Assembly: GCA_019746355.1 (NCBI GenBank)
Contig: JAIESC010000275.1
Coordinates: forward strand, 1 to 49,578
Direction of reading: 5' to 3'
DNA length: 49,578 nt
Source of the DNA: Xanthobacteraceae bacterium
Lineage (GTDB): Bacteria > Pseudomonadota > Alphaproteobacteria > Rhizobiales > Xanthobacteraceae
Part shown: positions 23,689 through 32,435 of the stretch, piece after piece
Position numbering within the stretch: the first letter of the stretch is position 1
Layout: each line of letters opens with the position of its first letter
Translations under genes and position numbers: made by a program
Notes under the pieces: model-generated
The model's input: only the letters and a program-made list of their open reading frames with translations
The model's database searches: none
What the model was told of the DNA's origin: nothing

Positions 23689-24105
23689 ATGGCTGAGGCA
23701 AAGGCTCCACGTCTAAGAAACCGCCCCCTCTCGCCGCACCTGCAAATCTACAAGCCGATGCTGACGATGATGATGTCCATCGTCCATCGGATCACGGGCG
23801 GAGCCCTCTATTTCGGAACGCTTTTGCTGGTGTGGTGGCTGATTGCCGCCGCCGCCGGACCGAACGCCTATGCAACGCTGCAATGGTTCATGGAGTCGCT
23901 GCTCGGGCGGCTGATCCTGTTCGGCTACACCTGGGCGCTGATCCACCATGCACTCGGCGGTATCAAGCACCTGATCTGGGACCTGGGCTACGGCTTAGGG
24001 CCCGCGGAACGTGAATGGCTGACCGCTGCAACGCTGGCGGGCTCGATCGCGCTCACCGTCGTGCTCTGGTTGCTCGGCTACATGATCATGGGCGGCATCC
24101 GATGA
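23689..24105 (+). CDS. sdhC: Succinate dehydrogenase cytochrome b556 subunit
   Basis: 138 residues with three membrane helices. [20 protein letters not shown] and SIVHRITG near the N-terminus are the family signature (Ser and Arg near the quinone site), and [13 protein letters not shown] carries the haem-ligand His. With SdhD it anchors the complex and binds ubiquinone. TGGAG before the ATG supports the start. First gene of sdhCDAB; its stop overlaps the sdhD start. Confidence 0.96.
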   Translation: MAEAKAPRLRNRPLSPHLQIYKPMLTMMMSIVHRITGGALYFGTLLLVWWLIAAAAGPNAYATLQWFMESLLGRLILFGYTWALIHHALGGIKHLIWDLGYGLGPAEREWLTAATLAGSIALTVVLWLLGYMIMGGIR

Positions 24106-24500
24106 GCGAGCACAACCCCACTTCAATCCGCACGCCGCTCGGCCGCGTTCGCTATCTCGGCTCCGCGCATCATGGCACCAGCCACTTCTGGCGGCAGCGG
24201 CTCACGTCGGTCGCCAACGTGCCGCTGAGCATCGCCGCGATCGTCATCATCATGTCGATCCTCGGCCGGAACCACGCCGCGGTGGTGCAGATTTTAGGGT
24301 CGAGCTTCGTCGCGCTCACGCTGCTGCTGTTCGTGATCAGCAGCGTCTACCATATGTGGCTCGGCATGCAGGTCATCATCGAGGATTACGTGCACGACGA
24401 GGTCGCCAAGATCGCCACGCTGATGCTCAACACGTTCTTTTCGTGCGCCGTAGGCCTTGCCGCGGTGTTCGCGATCCTGAAGCTCTCATTCGGACTATAG
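24102..24500 (+). CDS. sdhD: Succinate dehydrogenase membrane anchor subunit
   Basis: 132 residues with three helices. [20 protein letters not shown] and the [11 protein letters not shown] loop are typical of alphaproteobacterial SdhD; the His in [11 protein letters not shown] is the probable haem ligand. The start ATG overlaps the sdhC stop as ATGA, so translation is coupled. It completes the quinone site with SdhC and SdhB. Confidence 0.95.
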   Translation: MSEHNPTSIRTPLGRVRYLGSAHHGTSHFWRQRLTSVANVPLSIAAIVIIMSILGRNHAAVVQILGSSFVALTLLLFVISSVYHMWLGMQVIIEDYVHDEVAKIATLMLNTFFSCAVGLAAVFAILKLSFGL

Positions 24501-24502
24501 TC

Positions 24503-26335
24503 ATGGCTGGAAACGGCAACGGCGCAGCGGCGCCAAAGACCAATGGTCGGGCCTATCCGATCGAGGATCACAGCTACGACGTGGTGGTGGTGGGCGCCGG
24601 CGGCTCAGGCCTTCGCGCGGTGGTCGGCTGCTCGGAAGCCGGTCTCAAGACCGCCTGCATCACCAAGGTGTTCCCGACCCGCTCGCACACGGTTGCGGCG
24701 CAGGGCGGCATCGCCGCCTCGCTGGGCAACATGGGCGAGGACGACTGGCGCTGGCACATGTACGACACGGTCAAGGGCGCCGACTGGCTCGGCGACCAGG
24801 ACGCGATCGAATACATGGTGCGCGAGGCGCCGGCGGCCGTCTACGAGCTCGAGCACTGGGGCATGCCGTTCTCGCGCCGCGAGGAAGACGGCAAGATCTA
24901 CCAGCGGCCGTTCGGCGGCATGACGACGCATTACGGCAAGGGCACCGCGCAGCGCACCTGCGCCGCCGCCGACCGCACCGGTCACGCCATGCTGCACACC
25001 ATGTACGGCCAGGCGCTGAAGCATTCCGCCGAGTTCTTCGTCGAATACTTCGCCATCGACCTGATCATGGACGACGAAGGCCGCTGCCGCGGCGTCATCG
25101 CGCTCAATCTCGATGACGGCTCGATTCACCGCTTCCGCGCCCAGCAGACCATCCTCGCCACCGGCGGCTATGGCCGCGCCTACCTGTCCTGCACCGGCGC
25201 CCACACCCAGACCGGCGACGGCAACGCCATGGTGCTGCGCGCCGGCCTGCCGCTGCAGGACATGGAGTTCGTCCAGTTTCACCCGACCGGCATCTACGGC
25301 GCGGGCTGCCTGATCACCGAGGGCGCGCGCGGCGAAGGCGCCTATCTGGTCAACTCCGAGGGCGAGCGCTTCATGGAGCGCTACGCACCGTCGGCGAAAG
25401 ACCTCGCCTCGCGTGACGTGGTCTCGCGATCGATGACCATCGAGATCCGCGAGGGCCGCGGCGTCGGCAAGAACAAGGACCACATCTTCCTGCACCTCGA
25501 CCATCTCGATCCGTCGGTGCTGCAAGAGCGGCTGCCCGGCATCACCGAGAGCGCGCGCATCTTTGCCGGTGTCGACCTCACCCGCGAGCCGATCCCGGTG
25601 ATCCCGACCGTGCACTACAACATGGGCGGCGTTGCCACGAACTGGAAAGGCGAAACGCTGACCAAGAAGAACGGCATGGACGACGTCGTCGTGCCGGGCC
25701 TGATGGCGATCGGCGAAGCGGGCTGCGTCTCGGTGCACGGCGCCAACCGCCTGGGCTCGAACTCGCTCATCGACCTGGTGGTGTTCGGCCGCGCCGCGGC
25801 GCTGCATCTCGCCGACACGCTCACCGCCAACGACAAGCAGCCCGAGCTGCCGAAGGATTCCGCGGACCGTGCGCTCGCCCGACTCGACCGCATCCGCAAT
25901 GCCAACGGCGGAACGCCGACCGCCGAGCTGCGCAACCGGATGCAGAAGGTGATGCAGAACAACTGCGCCGTGTTCCGCACCGGCGAGGTTCTGCAGGAGG
26001 GCCACAAGCTCATCCACGAGGCGTTCGCCGCGGCGGGCGACATCCGCGTCACCGACCGTTCGCTGATCTGGAACTCGGACCTGGTCGAGTCGCTCGAGTT
26101 CGACAACCTGATCGCGCAGGCGGTCGTGACGATGGACTCGGCGCTCAATCGCACCGAAAGCCGCGGCGCGCACGCGCGCGAGGACTATCCGGATCGCGAC
26201 GACAAGGACTGGATGAAGCACACGCTCTCGTGGATGGACGAAAAGGGCAAGGTGACGATCGACTACCGCCCGGTCCACACCTACACACTGACCAACGACG
26301 TCTCTTACATCGAGCCCAAAGCTCGCGTGTACTGA
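24503..26335 (+). CDS. sdhA: Succinate dehydrogenase flavoprotein subunit
   Basis: 610 residues. [11 protein letters not shown] binds [13 protein letters not shown] contains the His that carries covalent FAD, and [20 protein letters not shown] together with the [12 protein letters not shown] region form the dicarboxylate site. It oxidises succinate to fumarate in the TCA cycle. The start is 2 bases after the sdhD stop. A near-perfect 15-base duplication covers its stop codon (26322-26352). Confidence 0.98.
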   Translation: MAGNGNGAAAPKTNGRAYPIEDHSYDVVVVGAGGSGLRAVVGCSEAGLKTACITKVFPTRSHTVAAQGGIAASLGNMGEDDWRWHMYDTVKGADWLGDQDAIEYMVREAPAAVYELEHWGMPFSRREEDGKIYQRPFGGMTTHYGKGTAQRTCAAADRTGHAMLHTMYGQALKHSAEFFVEYFAIDLIMDDEGRCRGVIALNLDDGSIHRFRAQQTILATGGYGRAYLSCTGAHTQTGDGNAMVLRAGLPLQDMEFVQFHPTGIYGAGCLITEGARGEGAYLVNSEGERFMERYAPSAKDLASRDVVSRSMTIEIREGRGVGKNKDHIFLHLDHLDPSVLQERLPGITESARIFAGVDLTREPIPVIPTVHYNMGGVATNWKGETLTKKNGMDDVVVPGLMAIGEAGCVSVHGANRLGSNSLIDLVVFGRAAALHLADTLTANDKQPELPKDSADRALARLDRIRNANGGTPTAELRNRMQKVMQNNCAVFRTGEVLQEGHKLIHEAFAAAGDIRVTDRSLIWNSDLVESLEFDNLIAQAVVTMDSALNRTESRGAHAREDYPDRDDKDWMKHTLSWMDEKGKVTIDYRPVHTYTLTNDVSYIEPKARVY

Positions 26336-26352
26336 GTCTCGCGCGTACTGAG
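26322..26352. repeat. Tandem 15-base duplication across the sdhA stop
   Basis: CTCGCGTGTACTGAG (26322-26336) is followed one base later by CTCGCGCGTACTGAG (26338-26352), 14 of 15 identical. The first copy contains the TGA stop of sdhA; the second is a non-coding echo in the sdhA-sdhB gap. Confidence 0.7.
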
Positions 26353-26383
26353 CATCGAACGATCCGATCACGGGTTTCCTGAA

Positions 26384-27163
26384 ATGGTCCAGCTCAATCT
26401 TCCGCAGAACTCCAAGATCACCGAGGGCAAGACGTGGCAGCGGCCGAGCGGCGCCCGCAACGTCACGCCGTTTCGCATCTACCGCTGGAACCCGGACGAC
26501 AACGCCAACCCGCGCATGGACACCTACTTCGTCGACCGCGACGACTGCGCGCCGATGGTTCTCGACGCGCTGATCTGGATCAAGAACAAGATCGATCCGA
26601 CGCTGACGTTCCGCCGCTCGTGCCGCGAGGGCGTGTGCGGCTCCTGCGCCATGAACATCGACGGCACCAACACGCTCGCCTGCACCAAGGGCATGGACGA
26701 GATCAAAGGAACGATCAAAGTCTATCCGCTGCCGCACCAGCCGGTGGTCAAGGACCTGGTGCCAGACCTGACGAACTTCTACGCGCAATACGCCTCGATC
26801 GAACCGTGGCTGCAGACCACGTCGCCGACGCCCGAGAAGGAGTGGAAACAGAGCCACGAGGACCGGCTGAAGCTCGACGGCCACTACGAATGCATCCTGT
26901 GCGCCTGCTGCTCGACCTCGTGCCCGAGCTACTGGTGGAATTCCGACCGCTATCTCGGCCCCGCGGCGCTGTTGCAGGCCAACCGCTGGATCAGCGACAG
27001 CCGCGACGAGGCGACCGGCGAGCGGCTCGACAACCTGGAAGACCCGTTCCGGCTCTACCGCTGCCACACCATCCTGAACTGCTCGAAGGCCTGCCCGAAG
27101 GGGCTCAATCCGGCGAAGTCGATCGCCGAGATCAAGAAGAAGATGGTCGAACGGCAGGTTTGA
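26384..27163 (+). CDS. sdhB: Succinate dehydrogenase iron-sulfur subunit
   Basis: 259 residues. [15 protein letters not shown] is part of the [2Fe-2S] site, [16 protein letters not shown] gives [4Fe-4S] ligands, and [17 protein letters not shown] completes the [4Fe-4S] and [3Fe-4S] sites. It passes electrons from SdhA to quinone. It follows sdhA after 48 bases and closes the operon; a 9-bp hairpin lies just downstream. Confidence 0.98.
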   Translation: MVQLNLPQNSKITEGKTWQRPSGARNVTPFRIYRWNPDDNANPRMDTYFVDRDDCAPMVLDALIWIKNKIDPTLTFRRSCREGVCGSCAMNIDGTNTLACTKGMDEIKGTIKVYPLPHQPVVKDLVPDLTNFYAQYASIEPWLQTTSPTPEKEWKQSHEDRLKLDGHYECILCACCSTSCPSYWWNSDRYLGPAALLQANRWISDSRDEATGERLDNLEDPFRLYRCHTILNCSKACPKGLNPAKSIAEIKKKMVERQV

Positions 27164-27171
27164 TCCTGCCA

Positions 27172-27194
27172 CGCGCGGCGTAGACCGCCGCGCG
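27172..27194 (+). terminator. Stem-loop downstream of sdhB
   Basis: CGCGCGGCG (27172-27180) pairs perfectly with CGCCGCGCG (27186-27194) around a 5-base loop, 8 bases after the sdhB stop. There is no T-run, but position and stability fit a terminator or 3' protecting stem for the sdh transcript. Confidence 0.6.
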
Positions 27195-27205
27195 CTCCAC
27201 CGACG

Positions 27206-27420
27206 CTACTGCAATTTGATGCCGGCGCGGCGGACCACCTCGGCCCATCGCTTGCTGTCGGTGTCGACGTGATCGCGCAGCAGGCTTGGCGGCCCGAGCG
27301 GCAGCGTCATTGCGGTCGTGGTGAAGCGGCCGGCCACATCCTTCGCCGAGAAAATCTCGTTGGCTTCCTTGTTGAGCCAGACGATCGCCGATGCCGGCGT
27401 CCCATAGCCCGACGGTGTGC
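27206..27420 (-). pseudogene. C-terminal remnant of a Bug-type tripartite tricarboxylate receptor gene
   Basis: The minus strand reads GTPASAIVWLNKEANEI, then FSAKDVAGRF, and finishes KRWAEVVRRAGIKLQ with TAG at 27206-27208. This is the classic C-terminus of Bug (TctC-like) receptors, about 70 codons of a roughly 320-codon gene. Upstream the frame meets a TAA close to 27450 with no start codon, and the rest is absent. It lies in the gap between sdhB and the OmpA-like gene; the rest of that gap (to 27553) shows only GTTAAGCC-type repeats. It is probably the relic of an old deletion. Confidence 0.75.
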
Positions 27421-27553
27421 CAGGCTTAACGCCGGCTTAACGGCGGCCGGCGCGGGAGCGGTAATCCGTTAAGCACGTTGCGGCACACTGTTGCCGGGCG
27501 CTGAACCCGGCATCCACTGCGTCAGACCAATGGGCATCGAAGGAGCCGCGCCC

Positions 27554-28099
27554 ATGTTCACGCATCGCACCCTCGCTGCCCTGGCCTTCCTGGCAGCCAC
27601 GGCGCTGCCCGCCGCGGCGCAGGACAGGAGTTACGAGATCCGCCAGCCCACCGGGAAATGGCAGGTGCCGGGCGACATCCAGGTGCCCAAGGGCATCCAG
27701 GCGGTGAGGACGGTCGCGGTCAGCCGCTGCGAGCGCCGCCTGAGCGTGGTCGCCGACGCGCTGTTCGACTTCGACAAGGCGAGCCTGCGCCGCGACGCCG
27801 AGGAGACGCTGATGGCGGCCGCGCCCGAGATCAGGAAGCTCGGCGGTAAGCCCTCGCGCATCGAAGGTCACACCGACGCGATCGGCGGCGACGCCTACAA
27901 CATGACGCTCTCGGAAGCACGCGCCAGCACCGTGCGCGACTGGATGGCGAAGCGCGAGCTCGTGCCGGCGTCGACGCCGATCAAAGGCTACGGCAAAACC
28001 GTGCCGGCCGCGCCGAACACCATCGCCGGCGGCAAGGACGATCCGGCGGGCCGGCAGAAGAACCGCCGTGTCGAGGTGGTGTTCGACACCTGCAAATAG
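27554..28099 (+). CDS. OmpA-domain envelope protein
   Basis: 181 residues. A signal peptide (MFTHRTLAALAF onward, cleavage near AAAQD) is followed by a short linker and an OmpA C-terminal-like peptidoglycan-binding domain from about residue 68: FDFDKASLRRDAEETL, IEGHTDAIGGDAYNMTLSEA, GYGKTVP and NRRVEVVFDTC. It probably binds peptidoglycan from the periplasm. AAGGAG at 27540-27545 fixes the start. There is no barrel domain or clear lipobox. Confidence 0.88.
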   Translation: MFTHRTLAALAFLAATALPAAAQDRSYEIRQPTGKWQVPGDIQVPKGIQAVRTVAVSRCERRLSVVADALFDFDKASLRRDAEETLMAAAPEIRKLGGKPSRIEGHTDAIGGDAYNMTLSEARASTVRDWMAKRELVPASTPIKGYGKTVPAAPNTIAGGKDDPAGRQKNRRVEVVFDTCK

Positions 28100-28171
28100 G
28101 CGGCAACGCGCCGCTGCATCCCTGAGCCCTTTTCGCGCATTGTTGGCGCGGAACGCAGCAGGGAGAGCAGC

Positions 28172-28561
28172 ATGATCGATCACGTTGGCTTCGCGGTTTC
28201 CGACTACGAACGTGCCAAGGCGTTCTATGCGAAGGCGCTGGCACCGCTCGGCTATGTCCTGATCATGGAGGTCGCGGCGGAGGGAAATCCGAGCGGCGCA
28301 CCCGCGGCGGGCTTTGGCGTAAACGGCAAGCCGGACTTCTGGATCGGCGGCGAGGGCAAGATCGACAAGCCGCTGCATATCGCGATCGCGTGCAGCAACC
28401 GTGCAGCCGTCGACGGGTTTCACAGGGCCGCGCTGGCGGCTGGCGCCAGGGGCAACGGCGGGCCGGGGCTTCGGCCGCACTATCACGCCAACTACTACGC
28501 CGCGTTCGTGTTCGACCACGACGGCCACAACATCGAGGCAGTGTGCCACGCGCCAGCCTGA
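28172..28561 (+). CDS. VOC (glyoxalase/bleomycin-resistance-like) family protein
   Basis: 129 residues, one glyoxalase-type domain. MIDHVGFAVSDYERAKAFY opens the first beta-alpha-beta module; H4, H69 and E122 are candidate metal ligands. The C-terminal FDHDGHNIEAVCH is typical of the subfamily often called glyoxalase or extradiol dioxygenase-like. GGGAGAG precedes the start. The reaction is unknown. Confidence 0.88.
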   Translation: MIDHVGFAVSDYERAKAFYAKALAPLGYVLIMEVAAEGNPSGAPAAGFGVNGKPDFWIGGEGKIDKPLHIAIACSNRAAVDGFHRAALAAGARGNGGPGLRPHYHANYYAAFVFDHDGHNIEAVCHAPA

Positions 28562-28571
28562 ACGCGGGAAA

Positions 28572-28595
28572 GGCCGCTCCGCGTCCGGAGCGGCC
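28572..28595 (+). terminator. Stem-loop downstream of the VOC gene
   Basis: GGCCGCTCCG (28572-28581) and CGGAGCGGCC (28586-28595) form a perfect 10-bp stem with a 4-base loop, 11 bases after the VOC stop. No T-run directly follows; a TGTTT lies 14 bases on. Confidence 0.6.
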
Positions 28596-28614
28596 GAAGT
28601 CATCGTCCTGTTTG

Positions 28615-28687
28615 GAGCACGATCTTTTCCGAAAACCGCTTCACACCCCGGATCAAGTCCGGGGCAGGCTTTTTCGGGATCATGCTC
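28615..28687. repeat. Intergenic palindrome, family C copy 2, interrupted
   Basis: Outer arms GAGCACGATC (28615-28624) and GATCATGCTC (28678-28687) match copies at 535-583 and 48334-48382. In place of the GGTACCC core it carries an extra palindrome, CCCCGGATCAAGTCCGGGG. The element reaches into the stop codon of the small membrane protein gene at 28687. Confidence 0.78.
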
Positions 28688-28935
28688 TACGGACGCCAGC
28701 CGGGCGGCGGGCCGTGACGCTCGATGGCGTCGACGATCTCGCGGTGCTTGCGGTCCTCGCGCGACATGTAGATCGCGATCACGGCATGCGCGGAGGGAAC
28801 CAGCCACAGGGCCGGGAACGCGAAGCCGAGCAGGAAGCACGGCACGATCAGCACGAAGTTGATCACCGCGGACAAAATCTGCCCGTTGAGCAGCAGGCCC
28901 AGCGGCGGAATGAAGACGGCGAGGATGTAGATCAT
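28687..28935 (-). CDS. Small membrane protein, YqaE/Pmp3-like
   Basis: 82 residues with two helices. MIYILAVFIPPLGLLLNGQI resembles the start of the YqaE/Pmp3 family (a proteolipid family tied to ion and stress tolerance in yeast and plants). After the second helix a charged tail follows (SREDRKHREIVDAIERHG). I chose the ATG at 28933-28935 because the product then starts at the first helix; an upstream in-frame start adds 16 residues. The stop codon overlaps a family C repeat. Confidence 0.68.
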   Translation of the reverse strand: MIYILAVFIPPLGLLLNGQILSAVINFVLIVPCFLLGFAFPALWLVPSAHAVIAIYMSREDRKHREIVDAIERHGPPPGWRP

Positions 28936-29041
28936 CGGTCCCGGTCCCCAAAAGATCGCTCCCGTGCGATCGGCGCGGGACATATAGGGGCCGCGGGACG
29001 GTTTGCCAGATGCGGAACCGGCGTCTCAGGGCCGGCGCGCG

Positions 29042-29536
29042 TCACGCCGCGGAGATGAATTCCTTGAGGTCGATGCGGCGGCGCGGCATCGGGATGTAGT
29101 ACTTGCCGGCGCGCACCATCGGCCGCGGGTTGAGCAGGATGCCGAGCAGCCGCTGCTGCAAGGTCTTCGGCGAGATCGGCTTCACCAGGAACTCGTTTAC
29201 ACCGAGCCGGATCGCCTCGGTGACGCGCGAGCGAAGCCCGCGGTCGGTCAGCATGATGATCGGCAGGCTCGGCTTCGGGAACACGCCGGGCGAGCGCACG
29301 ACGCGCATCACCTCGGGGCCGTCGAGCACCGGCAGGTCCCACTCCAGGATCATCACGTCCGGGTTGATGGTGCGGATCGCCTCGAGGGCGGCGATGCCGT
29401 CGACCGACTCGTAGATCGACTTGATGCCGAGATTGGTCAGCATGGTCCGGGTCAGCCGGCGGGTATAGGCGTTGCTGTCCGCAAGCAGGACGACAAGAGC
29501 CTCCATCGCCTTCTGGATCTGCTGATGATCAATCAT
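29042..29536 (-). CDS. Receiver-domain response regulator with Glu at the phospho-acceptor position
   Basis: 164 residues: a CheY-like domain (residues 14-135) plus a short basic tail (KYYIPMPRRRIDL). D20, T97 (MLT) and K119 (VKP) of a normal receiver are present. The acceptor site reads ILEWDLPVLDG, so the position four before the conserved Pro is E65, not Asp (codon GAG). Glu there can mimic the phosphorylated state or make the protein phosphorylation-independent. No DNA-binding or enzymatic output domain is present and no histidine kinase is nearby. It may act by protein contact, as in a motility or stress pathway. Confidence 0.87.
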   Translation of the reverse strand: MIDHQQIQKAMEALVVLLADSNAYTRRLTRTMLTNLGIKSIYESVDGIAALEAIRTINPDVMILEWDLPVLDGPEVMRVVRSPGVFPKPSLPIIMLTDRGLRSRVTEAIRLGVNEFLVKPISPKTLQQRLLGILLNPRPMVRAGKYYIPMPRRRIDLKEFISAA

Positions 29537-29633
29537 TCGTTTACCGTGACCGGGCGCTCTCTGGCCCTGTCACGGTAGCGGCGACGCGCTGCATTTCCGC
29601 TAAATCGGTCCGCGCAATTTTATCGATTTTGAA

Positions 29634-30878
29634 TCAAGCTACGGCCAAGCGGCGACGGTTGGAGCGCAGCAGCAGCCAGCTGATGATCATGACGTTAACG
29701 AGATTCCAGCCCATGCCGTTGAGGAAGGCGGCCCGGTACGAGCCGGTCAGATCGAAAATCCAGCCCGACATCCAGCCGCCCAGCGCCATGCCGCCGAGCG
29801 TCGCCATCAGGATGATGCCGAGCCGGGTGCCAACCTCGCTGGGGGCGAAGAACTGGCGCACCAGGATGGCGTACATCGGAATCAGCCCGCCCTGGAACAG
29901 GCCGAACAGCGCCGAAATCACGTAAAGCGAAATTAAACCATCGAAGAAGACGTAAAGCGTCAGCGCGACGCCCTGCAGCACCGAGCTGAGCAACAGCGTC
30001 GCCACGCCGCCGATCCGGTCGGCGGCCATGCCGCAGACAAGGCGGCTGATCAGGCCAAAGCCCAGCATCGCCGACAGCATCTCGGCGCCGCGCGCCGGGC
30101 CGTAGCCGAGGTCACCGCAGTAGGCGACGATGTGGACCTGCGGCATCGACATCGCGACGCAGCAGGCAATGCCGGCGACGAACAGCAGCACCATCAGCGT
30201 GTTCGCCGAAACCCCAAGCGAGTCACGCTGACCAGCCGCAGCTGCGGCTGCGCCGCCGTGCCCAGCCGGATGCGCGGGCGCGGAGCGGCGCATCATCAGC
30301 GACAACGGCAGCATCGAAACGATGCAGATGATGCCAATGGCGGTCTGCGTCGGGCGCCAGCCCTGGGTGGAGACGAAGTACTGAACCAGCGGCGGCCAGA
30401 TGACACCGGAGAGATAATTGCCGCAGGAGGCAATCGCGACGGCGATGCCGCGGCGGCGGTCAAACCAGTGCGAGATGTCGCTCATGATCGGGCCGAACGA
30501 GCCGGAGCTGCCCAACCCGACCAGGCCCTGCGCCAGCGCGAACTGCCAGAGATTGGCGGCCATCCCGGAGAGCACGTAGCCGAGCCCGAGGCAGGTCGCG
30601 CCCGCGACGATCGGAAGGATGACACCGAAGCGATCGGCCAGCCGGCCCATCAGGATGCCACCCGCGCCGAAGCCGATCATGGTCAGCGTGAACGGCAGCG
30701 ACGCCTCGCCCCGTCCGACGCCGAAATCGGTCTGCACCGCAGGCAGCACCACCACGAACGACCACATGCCGACGCTGCCGATGGTGCCGATCGCAAGCGC
30801 GACCCAAAGCCGGATCCAGGCGGCCTTGGAATCAACGTCGCTTGCGGGCGCAAGCCCGGCGTGGGTGAGCGTGGTCAC
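29634..30878 (-). CDS. MFS transporter (monocarboxylate/oxalate-formate type)
   Basis: 414 residues with twelve hydrophobic segments and a central cytoplasmic loop (about residues 200-220, rich in Ala/Gly/His). MGRLADRFG is the MFS motif between helices 2 and 3; SSGSFGPIMSDISHWFDRRR is the typical fourth-to-fifth helix region of the oxalate-formate/monocarboxylate branch. It is single, flanked by the response regulator and a PDZ protein. The substrate is unknown, a carboxylate being the family's usual cargo. Confidence 0.88.
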   Translation of the reverse strand: MTTLTHAGLAPASDVDSKAAWIRLWVALAIGTIGSVGMWSFVVVLPAVQTDFGVGRGEASLPFTLTMIGFGAGGILMGRLADRFGVILPIVAGATCLGLGYVLSGMAANLWQFALAQGLVGLGSSGSFGPIMSDISHWFDRRRGIAVAIASCGNYLSGVIWPPLVQYFVSTQGWRPTQTAIGIICIVSMLPLSLMMRRSAPAHPAGHGGAAAAAAGQRDSLGVSANTLMVLLFVAGIACCVAMSMPQVHIVAYCGDLGYGPARGAEMLSAMLGFGLISRLVCGMAADRIGGVATLLLSSVLQGVALTLYVFFDGLISLYVISALFGLFQGGLIPMYAILVRQFFAPSEVGTRLGIILMATLGGMALGGWMSGWIFDLTGSYRAAFLNGMGWNLVNVMIISWLLLRSNRRRLAVA

Positions 30879-31024
30879 TGGATCGTCCCGGCGAAATAGG
30901 CCGCCGGTCTTAGCACCTTGGGCCGCCGCCCGTCATCGCCGCGGGGCGCAAGCCAGCGATGCGGAGCGATGAAATGTTTGCGAGCGATCCATCAACGACG
31001 TGAATTGTTCGCGCGAAAGTCTCT

Positions 31025-31135
31025 GCGTCATTCCGGGGCGCTCGCGAAGCGAGCGAGCCCGGAATCCATACTCCGCAGCAGTGGTTATGGATTCCGGGTT
31101 CGCGGGCTTCGCCCGCGCCCCGGAATGACGGCGGA
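31025..31135. repeat. Intergenic palindrome, family A copy 3
   Basis: GCGTCATTCCGGGGCGC at the left and GCGCCCCGGAATGACG at the right, with internal GCCCGGAATCCATA and ATGGATTCCGGGTTCG. The left arm also carries the small hairpin CGCTCGCGAAGCGAGCG. It lies between the MFS gene and the PDZ protein gene; no other feature is visible in that 283-base gap. Confidence 0.85.
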
Positions 31136-31161
31136 GTGTGCTGCCGGACCTGACCTATAGA

Positions 31162-32139
31162 TCAGTGCAGCTTCGGCGCCTTGAGGAACCGGTTGCGGTC
31201 GCCGGTCTTCAGCCGCGTTTCGATGGTCTTGCCGTCGCGATAGATCGACACCGGGATCTCGACGCCGGCAGGTCCCAGCGACCAGATGCGACGATAGAAC
31301 TGCGCGAGATCGCGCACCTCGCCGCCGGCGACCGACAGCAGCACGTCGCCGGTGCGCAGATCCGCCTTCTGCGCCGGCCCGTCCTTGGCGAGACCGACCA
31401 CCACGATGCGGTTTTCGATCGCCGTGGTGTAGAGCCCGAGCCACGGCCGCGGCGGCTGGTTCGGCCGCCCGAGCGTCAAAAGGTCGTCGATGATCGGCGG
31501 CAAAAGGTCGATCGGCACGATCATGTTGATGTCGCCCGGCGGGCCCTGCTCGCGGCCCTCCTGCAGCTGCAACGAGCCGATGCCGAGCAAGTCGCCGTTC
31601 GGGCCGATCAGCGCGGTGCCGCCCCAGTTCGGATGCGACGGCGAGGTGAAGATCGCCTCGTCGACGACGTATTCCCAATACCCGGCGAACTCCTGCTTGG
31701 CGACGATGCGGGCGGCGACCGATTTGGCCCGCCCGCCGGCGCCCGCCACCACGACGCGCTCGCCGATCGAGGCCGCGCTCGAGGAGCCGAGCGGCAGCGC
31801 CGGAAGATCGAGCCGCGCCAATGCCTGGATCAGGCCGAAGCCCGTGGTCTGGTCGTAGGCCAGCACCGTGCCGGGGACGGCGCGGCCGTCGATCAGCGTC
31901 AGCCAGATCGTCTCGGCCTCGGTGATGAGGTAGCCGATGGTCAGCACCAGCCCGTCGGCGCGGATCAGCACGCCGTTGCCGGCGCGCTCGGTGCCGAGCG
32001 TGTCGGCGGTGAACGCATCCGGCGGCACCACCGCGCGCACGCCCACCACCGCGCTCAGCGCGGCCTCGAGATCATAGGCGTAATCTCCCGGTTTGGGCTG
32101 CACCGAGGGCGGCACCTTCCAATCGCTCACCGACGCCAT
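31162..32139 (-). CDS. HtrA/DegP-like PDZ protein lacking the catalytic triad
   Basis: 325 residues: a trypsin-like S1C domain (about residues 25-205) and one PDZ domain (about residues 225-310, with RTGDVLLSVAGGEVRDL). The sequence can be aligned to HtrA family motifs, but all three catalytic positions are changed: His to Y70 in VLTIGYLI, Asp to G100 in DQTTGFGL, and Ser to W172 in HPNWGGTAL. It is therefore unlikely to be a protease and may be a chaperone or scaffold. No signal peptide is evident. AAGGAG precedes the start. Confidence 0.82.
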   Translation of the reverse strand: MASVSDWKVPPSVQPKPGDYAYDLEAALSAVVGVRAVVPPDAFTADTLGTERAGNGVLIRADGLVLTIGYLITEAETIWLTLIDGRAVPGTVLAYDQTTGFGLIQALARLDLPALPLGSSSAASIGERVVVAGAGGRAKSVAARIVAKQEFAGYWEYVVDEAIFTSPSHPNWGGTALIGPNGDLLGIGSLQLQEGREQGPPGDINMIVPIDLLPPIIDDLLTLGRPNQPPRPWLGLYTTAIENRIVVVGLAKDGPAQKADLRTGDVLLSVAGGEVRDLAQFYRRIWSLGPAGVEIPVSIYRDGKTIETRLKTGDRNRFLKAPKLH

Positions 32140-32435
32140 CCGGCTGCTCCTTACGTTACGGCCTCAGTCCCCGTCACCGCCCGGAACCCAGTATGGGACA
32201 TCGGGCGGCGGGCTCAAGACTCAAATCTTCGTCACGATCATCCAGCACGACCTGGATTGCGTCCAGTGCCCCACCGGCCACTGAGTCCCCGGCGCAACAG
32301 CCTGCAACCGAACGTCCTGCCTTGGAAATTTCATTTTTTTCCACAGAACGACTCAGATAGGCATCAGCCCACGCGCCAGCGCCGAGTGCCAGACAATGGG
32401 CACCGAAGGTCCGCACGAGAACGGGATGGGCGAGC

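Noticed and set aside
24605..27172. An 855-codon open frame on the minus strand antisense to sdhA and sdhB
   Set aside because: It mirrors two intact, highly conserved genes, is rich in Arg, His, Val and Asp with no family motif, and is the usual by-product of high-GC codon bias.
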